Assembly (NCBI GenBank): GCA_943788345.1
Contig: CALSPX010000014.1
Location: 1 to 64,000, forward strand
Direction of reading: 5' to 3'
Length of the DNA: 64,000 nucleotides
Origin: Ascidiaceihabitans sp023955215
GTDB lineage: Bacteria; Pseudomonadota; Alphaproteobacteria; Rhodobacterales; Rhodobacteraceae
The notes under the pieces are model-generated. The model made no database searches. It was not told where the DNA came from and worked only from the letters and a program-made list of their open reading frames with translations. Shown here piece after piece: positions 18,488-26,922 of the stretch (position 1 is the first letter of the stretch; every line of letters starts with the position of its first letter). A program made the translations under genes and the position numbers.

Positions 18488-18814
18488 TTATGAATTTTGT
18501 CGCAAAGCCTGCTTCAAAAACCCTTCCGCATCTTTCCCCATCACATCTTCAACCGTCGCGAACTTCAAATGTCGGCGGCCCTTACCTTTGCCCTCAAGCC
18601 GCGCATCGGGATCGTCGAATGACGCGCCTTGTGAAAACTCTAACGACACGTGGTCTTTGTAAACGAAAATCCCACCGACGAATTTCTTGTCGCTGTCGGG
18701 ATCGTGGGCCAGAACTTCGCCGCCATACTTAGGCACAAACCGCACGTCGGGCGCGATCTGTTCGACGATTTCTTTGATCGCGTTACTAATACCGTCTGAA
18801 ATAACTTGATCCAT
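18488..18814 (-). CDS. DUF1801 domain protein
   Basis: A 108-residue cytoplasmic protein with the DUF1801 (YdhG-like) pattern: VPKYGGEV, GGIFVYKDHVSLEFSQGASF, and a basic GKGKGRRHLKF segment. The fold is related to the frataxin/YdhG group; no activity is established. It is transcribed leftward, downstream of the msrA terminator, so it probably has its own promoter. Confidence 0.82.
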   Translation of the reverse strand: MDQVISDGISNAIKEIVEQIAPDVRFVPKYGGEVLAHDPDSDKKFVGGIFVYKDHVSLEFSQGASFDDPDARLEGKGKGRRHLKFATVEDVMGKDAEGFLKQALRQNS

Positions 18815-18834
18815 TTAAATCCCCTTCACACATT

Positions 18835-18860
18835 AAAAAGGCGGACCCAAAGGCCCGCCC
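18835..18860 (-). terminator. Rho-independent terminator after msrBA
   Basis: Read on the minus strand, GGCGGGCC, loop TTTG, GGTCCGCC, then five T. The stem is 8 bp with one G-T pair. It starts a few bases after the msrA stop codon and would end the msrB-msrA transcript before the DUF1801 gene. Confidence 0.85.
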
Positions 18861-18866
18861 GTATTC

Positions 18867-19373
18867 TTATTCCGCTGCCCGTTTTGGCAATGTCCAATCG
18901 GGTCGTACAAAGTGGCAGGTATAGCCGTTTGGTATCCGCTCAAGGTAATCTTGATGCTCTGGCTCTGCTTCCCAAAAATCGCCAACTGGGTCGACTTCGG
19001 TCACAACTTTGCCCGGCCAAATGCCTGATGCCTCGACATCTGCAATAGTATCAAGCGCCGTTTGGTACTGCGCTTTGTTGGCGTAATAGATGGCAGAACG
19101 GTAACCCAAACCACGGTCGTTGCCTTGGCGGTTGGGCGTGGTTGGGTCGTGGATTTGGAAAAAGAATTCCAACAGCTCACGGTAAGTGATTTTGTTAGGA
19201 TCGAACATAATTTCGATCCCTTCCGCATGTGTACCGTGATTACGGTAGGTTGCGTTGGGAACGTCCCCACCGGTGTAACCAACGCGGGTGTCCGTGACAC
19301 CCGGCATTTTACGGATCAGGTCCTGCATACCCCAGAAGCATCCGCCTGCTAAAACTGCGCGTTCAATCGTCAT
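18867..19373 (-). CDS. msrA: Peptide methionine-S-sulfoxide reductase MsrA (cytoplasmic)
   Basis: A 168-residue MsrA that reduces the S epimer of methionine sulfoxide in proteins. The catalytic cysteine is in AGGCFWGMQ near residue 12, followed by GVTDTRVGYTGG. No signal peptide, so cytoplasmic. Its ATG overlaps the msrB stop by 4 bp (ATGA); the two genes form an operon ended by a strong terminator. A second, exported MsrA is encoded at 62647-63306. Confidence 0.95.
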   Translation of the reverse strand: MTIERAVLAGGCFWGMQDLIRKMPGVTDTRVGYTGGDVPNATYRNHGTHAEGIEIMFDPNKITYRELLEFFFQIHDPTTPNRQGNDRGLGYRSAIYYANKAQYQTALDTIADVEASGIWPGKVVTEVDPVGDFWEAEPEHQDYLERIPNGYTCHFVRPDWTLPKRAAE

Positions 19374-19819
19374 GTGATGTCCTCCACTTGGTCTATATAT
19401 GCGCCGTAGCCTTCCCCATCCATATCGTCACGGTGGACGAAACGTAGGGAGGCCGAGTTGATGCAGTACCGCAATCCGCCCCGATCACGCGGTCCGTCTG
19501 GAAACACGTGGCCAAGGTGGCTGTCGCCGTGCATGGAGCGCACTTCGGTCCGGACCATGCCAAGGGTCGCGTCCTTCAGTTCAGCCACATTTGCTGGCTC
19601 AATCGCTTTGGTAAAGCTGGGCCAGCCACATCCACTTTCGTATTTGTCGCTTGAGGCAAACAATGGCTCACCCGATACGATATCGACGTAAAGGCCTGGC
19701 TCTTTGTTGGCGAGCAGTTTGCCCGTACCTGGACGTTCTGTGCCGCTTTCTTGCGTCACGTAGAACTCTTCTGGCGATAGGGTTGCGATGACATCTGGGT
19801 TCTTTGTGTAGGTGGTCAT
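19370..19819 (-). CDS. msrB: Peptide methionine-R-sulfoxide reductase MsrB, zinc-free type
   Basis: A 149-residue MsrB that reduces the R epimer of methionine sulfoxide. SGCGWPSFTKAI and the catalytic cysteine in RYCINSASLRF are present, together with HGDSHLGHVFPDGP. The two CxxC zinc pairs of E. coli MsrB are absent (VSGEPLF where CxxCGxPLF would be), so this is the zinc-free form. The ATG at 19819 is chosen because AAGGA lies 7-8 nt before it; an in-frame ATG at 19834 lacks such a site. Confidence 0.95.
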   Translation of the reverse strand: MTTYTKNPDVIATLSPEEFYVTQESGTERPGTGKLLANKEPGLYVDIVSGEPLFASSDKYESGCGWPSFTKAIEPANVAELKDATLGMVRTEVRSMHGDSHLGHVFPDGPRDRGGLRYCINSASLRFVHRDDMDGEGYGAYIDQVEDIT

Positions 19820-19957
19820 GGCGTGTCCTTTCATGTTGGTTGTCTATTAAATGGGGCTGCGATGCATAAAAGAAAAGGATGAAATCGTTTCGATACAATT
19901 GTCGGGATCAACATCCTGTGACAAACAGTAGTAATTAACGCAGGAAGGGATCAGCAA

Positions 19958-20554
19958 ATGGCGCAACAACCTCGTGCATGGCAACGTATGCTGTCTGGTC
20001 GCAGGCTGGATTTACTTGATCCAACCCCTGTGGACATCGAGATCGAAGACATCGCCCACGGTCTTGCCTTTGTCGCGCGCTGGAACGGCCAAACACATGG
20101 CGATTTCGCCTATTCCGTAGCTGAACATTCGCTGCTGGTTGAAACCCTATATGGGCGCATATCGCCCAATGCCCCGATTAAGTGGCGGTTGGCCGCGCTG
20201 CTGCATGATGCGCCTGAATACGTGATTGGCGATATGATTTCCCCCGTTAAAGCCGCGGTTGGTCCAGGGTATGGGGAATTGGATGATCGTCTGACGGCAG
20301 CAATCCACATTCGTTTTGGCCTGCCAGCGGTAATCCCTGTGGCGGTCAAAAAGCAGATTAAGAAAGCGGACCGTATCAGTGCATGGATGGAAGCCGTGCA
20401 AATCGCAGGCTTTTCACATGAAGAAGCGACCAAGCTGTTTGGCAAACCAGATTCAGGCGTAGTCGACGGTCTTTCGATCGTTTTGCGCACACCAGTTGAA
20501 ACGCGCAACGACTTTACCGCCCGTCACCACGCGCTGCTAAAGGAAATGCCATGA
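19958..20554 (+). CDS. HD-domain phosphohydrolase, YfbR-like
   Basis: A 198-residue HD-superfamily protein. Metal-binding residues are visible in VAEHSLLVETL (His) and LAALLHDAPEYVIGDM (His-Asp), with a later Asp in KKADRISAWMEA, as in YfbR-type 5'-deoxynucleotidases. It probably dephosphorylates nucleoside monophosphates in the cytoplasm; the substrate is inferred. AGGAAGGGA precedes the ATG. It overlaps the GNAT gene by 4 bp (ATGA). Confidence 0.82.
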   Translation: MAQQPRAWQRMLSGRRLDLLDPTPVDIEIEDIAHGLAFVARWNGQTHGDFAYSVAEHSLLVETLYGRISPNAPIKWRLAALLHDAPEYVIGDMISPVKAAVGPGYGELDDRLTAAIHIRFGLPAVIPVAVKKQIKKADRISAWMEAVQIAGFSHEEATKLFGKPDSGVVDGLSIVLRTPVETRNDFTARHHALLKEMP

Positions 20555-21036
20555 CCTCTGTACGCCGCGCCAGTTCGATGGACGCCAAATCAATGGCGAC
20601 CTTGTTGAACGCTATCATTGAAAAGGGCGGCACCACGGCCAAGACCCAAACCGTGACAGGGGACGGCATCAACGAATGGATGTCCTTTGCCCCAGACGAA
20701 TCTGCATGGCACGTCGCGTTGGACGACGCTGAACAGGTCATCGGATTTCAATGGATTTCCCCACACGAAAACCTGCCCACAGAAGCGTGCGATGTTGCGA
20801 CCTTTGTTCAGGTTGGGCGTACGGGGTTAGGCATTGGGTCATCCCTGTTTTCGGCCACCTCAAAGGCAGCCAAAAACTTGGGGTATGTTTGGATCAACGC
20901 CACTATCCGCGCGGACAATGAGGGCGGATTGACCTATTATCAATCGCGCGGTTTTCGCACGTGGACAATCGACAAAGACGTCAAGTTGGACAGTGGTTTG
21001 ATCGTCGACAAGATCAGCAAACGCTACGATATCTAA
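20551..21036 (+). CDS. GNAT family N-acetyltransferase
   Basis: A 161-residue acetyltransferase with the acetyl-CoA pyrophosphate loop GRTGLGIGSSLF (about 90-101) and a C-terminal YYQSRGFRTW segment typical of GNATs such as the phosphinothricin acetyltransferase group. The substrate is unknown. Its ATG overlaps the stop of the HD hydrolase gene, so the two are likely co-translated. It is convergent with regA, with only 4 bp between them. Confidence 0.85.
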   Translation: MTSVRRASSMDAKSMATLLNAIIEKGGTTAKTQTVTGDGINEWMSFAPDESAWHVALDDAEQVIGFQWISPHENLPTEACDVATFVQVGRTGLGIGSSLFSATSKAAKNLGYVWINATIRADNEGGLTYYQSRGFRTWTIDKDVKLDSGLIVDKISKRYDI

Positions 21037-21040
21037 TCGC

Positions 21041-21595
21041 CTAACGCGGTGAGCGTTTTGCCAAGATGCGCTGCAATGTCCGGCGGTGCATGTTCAACCG
21101 ACGCGCTGTTTCAGATACGTTGCGATCACATAATTCGTAGACGCGTTGAATGTGTTCCCAACGTACGCGATCCGCACTCATCGGGTTTTCCGGTGGTGGG
21201 GGCAGATCATCACCCGAAGCCAACAGCGCATTCATGATATCGGTCGCATCCGCTGGCTTGGACAAATAGTCTGTCGCACCAATTTTTACCGCGGCAACAG
21301 CCGTCGCAATCGCACCGTAACCTGTAAGGACAACGATACGTGCATCTGGACGTTTTTCACGCAGCACTTCGACCACGTCCAAACCATTACCGTCCTCAAG
21401 GCGCAGATCGATCACGGCGTATGCTGGCGGACGGGCCGTTGCAATTGCGCGCCCTGCGGCAACGCTGCCACCGGTCTCAACTTCAAAGCCACGTTTCTCC
21501 ATCGCTTTAGCAAGACGGCGCAAAAAGGGTTCGTCATCATCCAGCAACATCAATGTGCGGTCTTCACCAAGGTCGTATTCGATTGGGTCTGCCAT
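21041..21595 (-). CDS. regA: Redox response regulator RegA/PrrA/ActR
   Basis: A 184-residue regulator, exactly the family length. Receiver acidic pocket DDDEP near residue 19, phospho-acceptor Asp in YAVIDLRLEDGNG (about residue 62), conserved T-G-Y and K-P (YLSKPAD), a proline-rich linker (DLPPPPENP), and a Fis-type helix-turn-helix (VSETARRLNMHRRTLQRILAKR is the C-terminal end). It is phosphorylated by RegB and controls photosynthesis, respiration, nitrogen and carbon genes in relatives. The ATG at 21595 has AAGGAGA 8 nt upstream, so the longer frame from 21637 is rejected. Confidence 0.96.
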   Translation of the reverse strand: MADPIEYDLGEDRTLMLLDDDEPFLRRLAKAMEKRGFEVETGGSVAAGRAIATARPPAYAVIDLRLEDGNGLDVVEVLREKRPDARIVVLTGYGAIATAVAAVKIGATDYLSKPADATDIMNALLASGDDLPPPPENPMSADRVRWEHIQRVYELCDRNVSETARRLNMHRRTLQRILAKRSPR

Positions 21596-21662
21596 GTGAT
21601 CGTCTCCTTGTTCAGAGTTAATATGGGTCGCGGACACCCTTTGGTCAAATTAAGTCACAATA

Positions 21663-22277
21663 TTAAGCGTTGTCGATGAAGCACCCGACCGTTTTAGCCA
21701 TATCTTCGGCCCCAATTTCACGGCGGAAAAATTCGACAAACCCATGTTCTGGAAGAACCAGATAACTAAACGTTGAGTGATCAACGAGGTAATATTCGTC
21801 GTCCGCTGGGTGCGCTTTGTAATATGTACGGTACGCTTGGCTGGCCGCTTTAACCTGTTCAGGTGACCCCGTCAGACCAATCATTTTTTCGTGCATGTTG
21901 AACGCAAAATCGCCAACTACTTCGGGCGTGTCGCGATTGGGATCGATGGAGATGAAAAGTGGTGTCATGGATTGACCCCCCTCTGCCAAAAAGTCTGTGG
22001 CCTCAGCATTGCGCGACACATCTAGTGGGCAAACATCTGGGCAGAACGTGTAGCCAAAATAAACCATTGTCGGTTCGGTGATGACATCCTTGTCTGTCAC
22101 TGTTTCACCTTTGGCGTTCACCAACTCAAAAGGTCCACCAATGGCTGTTCCACCTGCAACCGCGGTTGCGCGACATTGTGCAAATTGATCTGGATTGGCG
22201 TCTCGGGTTGCCAACCATGAGCCCCCAACCAAAACAGCTGCGGCAATTGCGGCAATCGGTGCGATGATACGTGACAT
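21663..22277 (-). CDS. senC: SCO1/SenC/PrrC family copper chaperone
   Basis: A 204-residue membrane-anchored protein (N-terminal helix about residues 4-25) with the copper-binding C-x3-C in YTFCPDVCPLDVSRNAE and the distal His in DHSTFSYLVLPE. SCO/SenC proteins deliver copper to cytochrome c oxidase and, as PrrC, influence RegB signalling in Rhodobacter. It lies between regB (divergent) and regA (downstream, same strand, about 67 bp), the usual reg/prr arrangement. Confidence 0.95.
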   Translation of the reverse strand: MSRIIAPIAAIAAAVLVGGSWLATRDANPDQFAQCRATAVAGGTAIGGPFELVNAKGETVTDKDVITEPTMVYFGYTFCPDVCPLDVSRNAEATDFLAEGGQSMTPLFISIDPNRDTPEVVGDFAFNMHEKMIGLTGSPEQVKAASQAYRTYYKAHPADDEYYLVDHSTFSYLVLPEHGFVEFFRREIGAEDMAKTVGCFIDNA

Positions 22278-22365
22278 GTTATTCGCCTTATATGTTAGTA
22301 CTGTTTAACAATGATGGATTGATAACAGTCCCCCTATCCTGCGCAATCAAAGAAATAGTGAGCCC

Positions 22366-23763
22366 ATGCCTGATTCCCACCTTAGCGTTTTCACCGAACA
22401 GCAAAGATCCAACTGGATAAGGCTTAGAACGATGATTTTCCTGCGATGGGTCGCCATTGTGGGACAATTAACCGCAATCTTAGTGGGGCAATATGTCTAC
22501 GGATTGCAGTTGGAATTGGGCCTTTGTTACTTTGCTGTGGGCCTTTCGGTCATCGGGAACCTGGTCGCTGCCTTTGTCTTTCCGGAAAACAAGCGCCTGT
22601 CTGAGCGCGAAAACCTATCCATGGTCATGTTCGATTTGCTGCAATTGGGATTCTTGTTGTTTCTTTCTGGTGGCCTGCACAATCCTTTTGCATTGTTGCT
22701 GTTGGGCCCAGTTACTGTGTCAGCCGCGGTTCTTACGACGCGATCAACCCTACTGGCTGGTGGCACTGCAATTGCCATGGTGACGCTGCTGTCCAAGTTC
22801 CATCTATCCCTCAAAACAGACCTAGGGTTTATCCTGCGCGTACCCGATGTTTTCCTGTTTGGGAACTGGATCGCATTGGTCATTGCCATTGTATTTATCG
22901 GGGCCTATTCGCGACGGATTACGTCTGAAATGCACTCTATGTCCGATGCGCTAACCGCCACTCAAATGGCCCTATCGCGCGAACAAAAGTTGACTGATCT
23001 AGGCGGCGTTGTAGCTGCTGCAGCCCATGAATTGGGCACTCCTCTTGCTACGATCAAACTCGCCAGTTCTGAGTTGATGGACGAATTGGAGGATCGCGAA
23101 GATTTACGGGCAGATGCTGCATTGATCCGTGAACAGGCCGACAGATGTCGCGATATTTTACGCGATATGGGTCAGGCCGGAAAAGACGATTTGCACCTGC
23201 GCCAAGCACCCTTGATGACCGTCATCGCAGAAGCCGCAGAGCCCCACGCCCATCGTGGCAAAGCCGTGCACTTTTCACACGATCCATTGGCTGGTGTGGA
23301 GATGAGCCAACCCGCTATTTTGCGCAAACCAGAGATTATACATGGGTTGCGTAATCTGGTGCAAAACGCCGTCGACTTCGCCAGCAAGAATGTTTGGGTC
23401 GAAGGACATTGGACTGCAGACACCATTTCAATCCGGATCGTTGATGATGGGACAGGTTTCCCGCCTCATTTAATTGGACGCATCGGTGATCCCTTTGTCG
23501 GGCGCCGCAAAACGCCGTCTGAAGGTCAAGACCGGCCAGGGTATGAAGGCATGGGCTTGGGTCTTTTTATTGCCAAAACATTGTTGGAGCGTTCTGGTGC
23601 AGAGCTAAGTTTTGCAAACGGATCTGATCCATACATGATGACGCAAGAACAGGGTGTACACACTGGCGCAATTGTCGAGGTAAAGTGGCCACGTGAAGCG
23701 ATTGATGCGCGCCATGGAAGCAACGCTATCCCGATTGGCGAAAACCAGAAAATAGTAGATTGA
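22366..23763 (+). CDS. regB: Redox sensor histidine kinase RegB/PrrB
   Basis: A 465-residue kinase with six predicted membrane helices. The heptad GGLHNPF (about residue 103), matching the RegB quinone-binding motif GGXXNPF, lies between helices. The H box is AAAHELGTPLATIKLA (about His 223). A cysteine in ADRCRDIL corresponds to the redox-active cysteine of Rhodobacter RegB. The ATPase core follows (NLVQNAVDFA, VDDGTGFP, GMGLGLFIAKTLLERSG). It phosphorylates RegA according to the redox state. It is divergent from senC with an 88-bp shared promoter gap. Confidence 0.96.
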   Translation: MPDSHLSVFTEQQRSNWIRLRTMIFLRWVAIVGQLTAILVGQYVYGLQLELGLCYFAVGLSVIGNLVAAFVFPENKRLSERENLSMVMFDLLQLGFLLFLSGGLHNPFALLLLGPVTVSAAVLTTRSTLLAGGTAIAMVTLLSKFHLSLKTDLGFILRVPDVFLFGNWIALVIAIVFIGAYSRRITSEMHSMSDALTATQMALSREQKLTDLGGVVAAAAHELGTPLATIKLASSELMDELEDREDLRADAALIREQADRCRDILRDMGQAGKDDLHLRQAPLMTVIAEAAEPHAHRGKAVHFSHDPLAGVEMSQPAILRKPEIIHGLRNLVQNAVDFASKNVWVEGHWTADTISIRIVDDGTGFPPHLIGRIGDPFVGRRKTPSEGQDRPGYEGMGLGLFIAKTLLERSGAELSFANGSDPYMMTQEQGVHTGAIVEVKWPREAIDARHGSNAIPIGENQKIVD

Positions 23764-23784
23764 GACCTTCGCTCTGTTAAATAA

Positions 23785-23799
23785 TTAACGAACCGTTAA
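23785..23799 (+). promoter_or_regulatory. Perfect CtrA-type box TTAA-N7-TTAA before the divL-like gene
   Basis: TTAA, seven bases (CGAACCG), TTAA. This matches the alphaproteobacterial CtrA consensus without mismatch. A further TTAA lies at 23777-23780. The box sits about 50 bp before the ATG of the PAS-only DivL-like gene, in the short gap after regB. Binding is inferred from the motif only. Confidence 0.6.
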
Positions 23800-23849
23800 C
23801 AAATTGCGCCGACACTATATTGGAGAAGGCGTGTTGGGGTTTGGTTCGA

Positions 23850-25382
23850 ATGTCACTTGTAAATGTCCTTATAATTTTCGCTACCGCTTCGATCAGTACG
23901 GCTATTGCTCTTTGGTATTTGAACAAAACCCTTGTTGGGACCTCGGAAAGCCCTCGAAGCGATCCGTCAGATGAGGTCTCGTTTTTGTTCAAGGGCGAAG
24001 CCTTACAGCACGCATCAGAAGCGGGACTTCGAATTGAACGATTTGGCGGAGAAGGCAGCGAGTGGGCTGCACTAAGGGCGCGTTTGGCGCAGCGATTTCC
24101 CAGCTTTCCCGCAGAACCCACGAAAAATAAGAATACTGTTACGATTTCATCGCAAAGCGACACCGATCTTGCGAAGCTCGAAATCCGACAAATTGATGAT
24201 GCTACCCATGTTCAGATCATCGACCAAAAAACCTTGCCACTTGAGGCCCAGCATAAAATCAGATCACTCGAAGCAGAAGTGATGGTGACAAGTTTTGCAG
24301 GCACTACCGCACCGTATCCGATATGGCAGATCGATAAGGCGGGTGAAGTTTGCTGGCATAACAATGCCTATGGGCGCCTCTATCAAAGAATATTTGAAAA
24401 AGACCCCTCTGCGGTCCAGCCCCTATTTGATATTGAAACGAAGACCAGTGACCCACTCCAAAGTAGACGTATATCAATTTCCTCTGGTATCGATGAAAAA
24501 CAACTTTGGTACGACATTTCTTGTGTTGAATCGGACGTCGGCACTATTTGTCATGCGATTGATATCAACGCCGTCATCGATGCGGAAATTGCCCAACGCA
24601 ATTTTGTTCAAACTCTTGCCAAAACCTTTGCGCACTTGTCGACTGGATTGGCAATTTTTGATCGAAATGGGCAGTTGGCCTTATTCAATCCTGCACTTGT
24701 TGATTTATCAAAATTACCAGTGGAGTTTTTATCGACACGGCCTGACCTCTTGTCATTCTTTGACCGATTACGCGACAATCAAGTCATGCCAGAACCCAAG
24801 AACTACCACTCATGGCGCGAAGAATTAGCAAATGTTATCAAGGCCGCAACTGATGGAAGTTATCAAGAAAACTGGAGCCTAGGAACAGGGCAGACCTATC
24901 GAATTTCGGGGCGGCCTCACCCCGATGGGGCAATCGCATTTCTTATCGAAGATATCAGCGCTGAAGTTTCATTGGCGCGTGGTTTTCGCGCTGAGTTGGC
25001 TATTGGTCAATCCATGATGAACACCTTTGATATTGGAATGGTTGTATTTTCCTCAATTGGAGTTCTCCAGTTTTGCAATAAAGCTTACCGCGAAATGTGG
25101 AAATTCGACCCCGAAATCGCTTTTGTTGATGTAACTATTTTGGACGCACTCAAAGATTGGCAACGCCAAAGCCAACCTAACCCCGCATGGGCTGACATCC
25201 GTGATTTTGTTATGAAGATTGGCCCCCAATCTCCTTCTGCCCGCGAAATGAAATGGAAAAACGGCGATGTGTTCTCTTGCTCTTTAAAGCCCGTTGCTTT
25301 GGGTGCCACATTGCTGATTTTCCAAACCGAACCAGCCGTTAGCCATGGCACCGCTGAAAAGAGCCGTGAACTGCAGGAATAA
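23850..25382 (+). CDS. divL: DivL-like PAS-domain protein lacking a kinase core
   Basis: A 510-residue protein with one N-terminal membrane helix (SLVNVLIIFATASISTAIAL) and several PAS-type segments (about residues 145-190, 255-350 and 375-450; for example PYPIWQIDKAGEVCWHNNAY, LAIFDRNGQLALFNPAL, GMVVFSSIGVLQFCNKAY). It stops before any HisKA or HATPase domain. In Caulobacter, DivL is a longer pseudokinase controlling the CckA-CtrA pathway; Rhodobacterales homologues are shorter PAS proteins. Identification rests on the PAS layout and on the position directly before tsaE. TTG at 23820 is a less likely start. Confidence 0.8.
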   Translation: MSLVNVLIIFATASISTAIALWYLNKTLVGTSESPRSDPSDEVSFLFKGEALQHASEAGLRIERFGGEGSEWAALRARLAQRFPSFPAEPTKNKNTVTISSQSDTDLAKLEIRQIDDATHVQIIDQKTLPLEAQHKIRSLEAEVMVTSFAGTTAPYPIWQIDKAGEVCWHNNAYGRLYQRIFEKDPSAVQPLFDIETKTSDPLQSRRISISSGIDEKQLWYDISCVESDVGTICHAIDINAVIDAEIAQRNFVQTLAKTFAHLSTGLAIFDRNGQLALFNPALVDLSKLPVEFLSTRPDLLSFFDRLRDNQVMPEPKNYHSWREELANVIKAATDGSYQENWSLGTGQTYRISGRPHPDGAIAFLIEDISAEVSLARGFRAELAIGQSMMNTFDIGMVVFSSIGVLQFCNKAYREMWKFDPEIAFVDVTILDALKDWQRQSQPNPAWADIRDFVMKIGPQSPSAREMKWKNGDVFSCSLKPVALGATLLIFQTEPAVSHGTAEKSRELQE

Positions 25383-25430
25383 GACCAATTTGACTTGCAG
25401 CGAGGTCACACCCACGCCACCATAGGCGCT

Positions 25431-25907
25431 ATGGCAAACAGAAACTTGAAAATTCATCTGGCGGACGCGGAGGCAACCGCAAACCTTGCAAGTATTCTTG
25501 CCCAAAATGTGCAATCTGGTGACACAGTTTTACTGTTGGGCGAGGTTGGTGCTGGCAAAACTCATTTTGCACGTTCGTTTATCAAATCTCTTTTGACTGT
25601 GGACGAAGACGTACCCTCTCCAACCTTCACGCTTGTGCAGACATATGACACTGTGATTGGTGAAGTTTGGCATTCAGATCTTTACCGGTTAAGCGCAGAA
25701 CAAGAGATCGAAGAGCTTGGCTTGTTTGATGCCATGATCGAAGCAGTTTGCCTGATCGAATGGCCTGACAGATTAGGAAGCTATACCCCAACTGATGCGC
25801 TTCATATCGAATTGACACCTTCAAGCACCTTAGATTCACGTGTGCTGATCGCGCAATGGGATGACCCAAAGTGGGATGCAAAAACCAAGGGATGGAGCAA
25901 TGATTGA
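25431..25907 (+). CDS. tsaE: tRNA threonylcarbamoyladenosine biosynthesis protein TsaE
   Basis: A 158-residue ATPase required for t6A37 modification of ANN-decoding tRNAs. Walker A GEVGAGKTHFARSF (about 37-50), the PSPTFTLVQTY segment and LIEWPDRLG are all typical. An upstream in-frame TTG at 25395 exists, but ATG at 25431 gives the usual length. Its end overlaps the start of amgK by 8 bp. Confidence 0.94.
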   Translation: MANRNLKIHLADAEATANLASILAQNVQSGDTVLLLGEVGAGKTHFARSFIKSLLTVDEDVPSPTFTLVQTYDTVIGEVWHSDLYRLSAEQEIEELGLFDAMIEAVCLIEWPDRLGSYTPTDALHIELTPSSTLDSRVLIAQWDDPKWDAKTKGWSND

Positions 25908-26922
25908 TCGCCAAGCAGCCATGTCCGAATTTCTGGGAACAACCCAGTGGAGCAATGCCCAGCGCGTGACAGTGGCCGGCGACGCATCCAATCGACGTTA
26001 TGATCGTTTAACGCATGTCGATGGCACTACCGCAATTTTGATGGATGCACCGCCAAAAAAAGGCGAAGATATCCTTCCGTTTGTTAAAATTGCGCAGCAC
26101 TTGGATGCAATCGGACTGAACCCACCCAGCATCTATGCGCAAGACGAATATCAAGGTTTTTTAATCTTGGAAGACCTTGGTGATGACCTGTTTGCGCGGG
26201 TTTTAGAGGTTTCACCTCATCTTGAAGCCCCGCTTTACGAGGCTGCCGTTGATGTCTTAACCCACCTGCACAAAGCACCCTGCCCGCCGCTTACCCCATA
26301 TAACGCTGAGGTCATGACGCAAATGGCTGCGCTTGCTTATGGATGGTATGTTCTGGGTTCCACCGGTCAGATAGACCCTGCAAAAACCACTGCGTTTTCG
26401 ACCAAATTCAGTCAGATTCTTACCCCCCTACAATCCGCACCCCAAGTTTTGATCCAGCGCGATTACCATGCTGAAAACCTTCTTTGGATGCCCGAACGAG
26501 ACGGGGTAACAAAGGTTGGCTTGCTTGATTTTCAAGACGCAATGCTGGGCCATCCTGCATATGATCTGGTGTCTGTTTTGCAAGACGCGCGCCGCGATGT
26601 GTCACCTGAAGTTCAGTCACAGATGAAGGCCCGCTACATCACGCAAAACAATCCGAATCCCGATGAATTCGAGACGGCCTATGCCCTACTTGGTGCGCAA
26701 CGCAACCTACGCATATTGGGTGTTTTTGCCCGTCTTTGTATGCGTGATGGCAAAGCACATTACGTTGATCTTATTCCACGGGTTTGGTCACATATTGAGA
26801 CTAACCTAGCCCATCCTGCATTATCTTCGATTGCAGAGATGGTTCTAAACGACCTTCCATTTCCAGATGAAACCATTTTAGCCAAGTTGAAATCAAAATG
26901 CGCGACCGTTCCACATCTGTAA
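25900..26922 (+). CDS. amgK: Cell-wall amino-sugar kinase AmgK
   Basis: A 340-residue aminoglycoside-phosphotransferase-fold kinase. AmgK phosphorylates N-acetylmuramate and N-acetylglucosamine at the anomeric position in the peptidoglycan recycling route that bypasses MurA. Motifs: DASNRRYDR near residue 28, ILMDAPPKKGED (conserved in AmgK), the catalytic loop QRDYHAENLLW and metal-binding DFQDAMLGHPAYDL. The adjacent murU supports the assignment. GATGGAG precedes the ATG at 25900; the frame opens earlier at 25861 inside tsaE. Confidence 0.92.
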   Translation: MIDRQAAMSEFLGTTQWSNAQRVTVAGDASNRRYDRLTHVDGTTAILMDAPPKKGEDILPFVKIAQHLDAIGLNPPSIYAQDEYQGFLILEDLGDDLFARVLEVSPHLEAPLYEAAVDVLTHLHKAPCPPLTPYNAEVMTQMAALAYGWYVLGSTGQIDPAKTTAFSTKFSQILTPLQSAPQVLIQRDYHAENLLWMPERDGVTKVGLLDFQDAMLGHPAYDLVSVLQDARRDVSPEVQSQMKARYITQNNPNPDEFETAYALLGAQRNLRILGVFARLCMRDGKAHYVDLIPRVWSHIETNLAHPALSSIAEMVLNDLPFPDETILAKLKSKCATVPHL

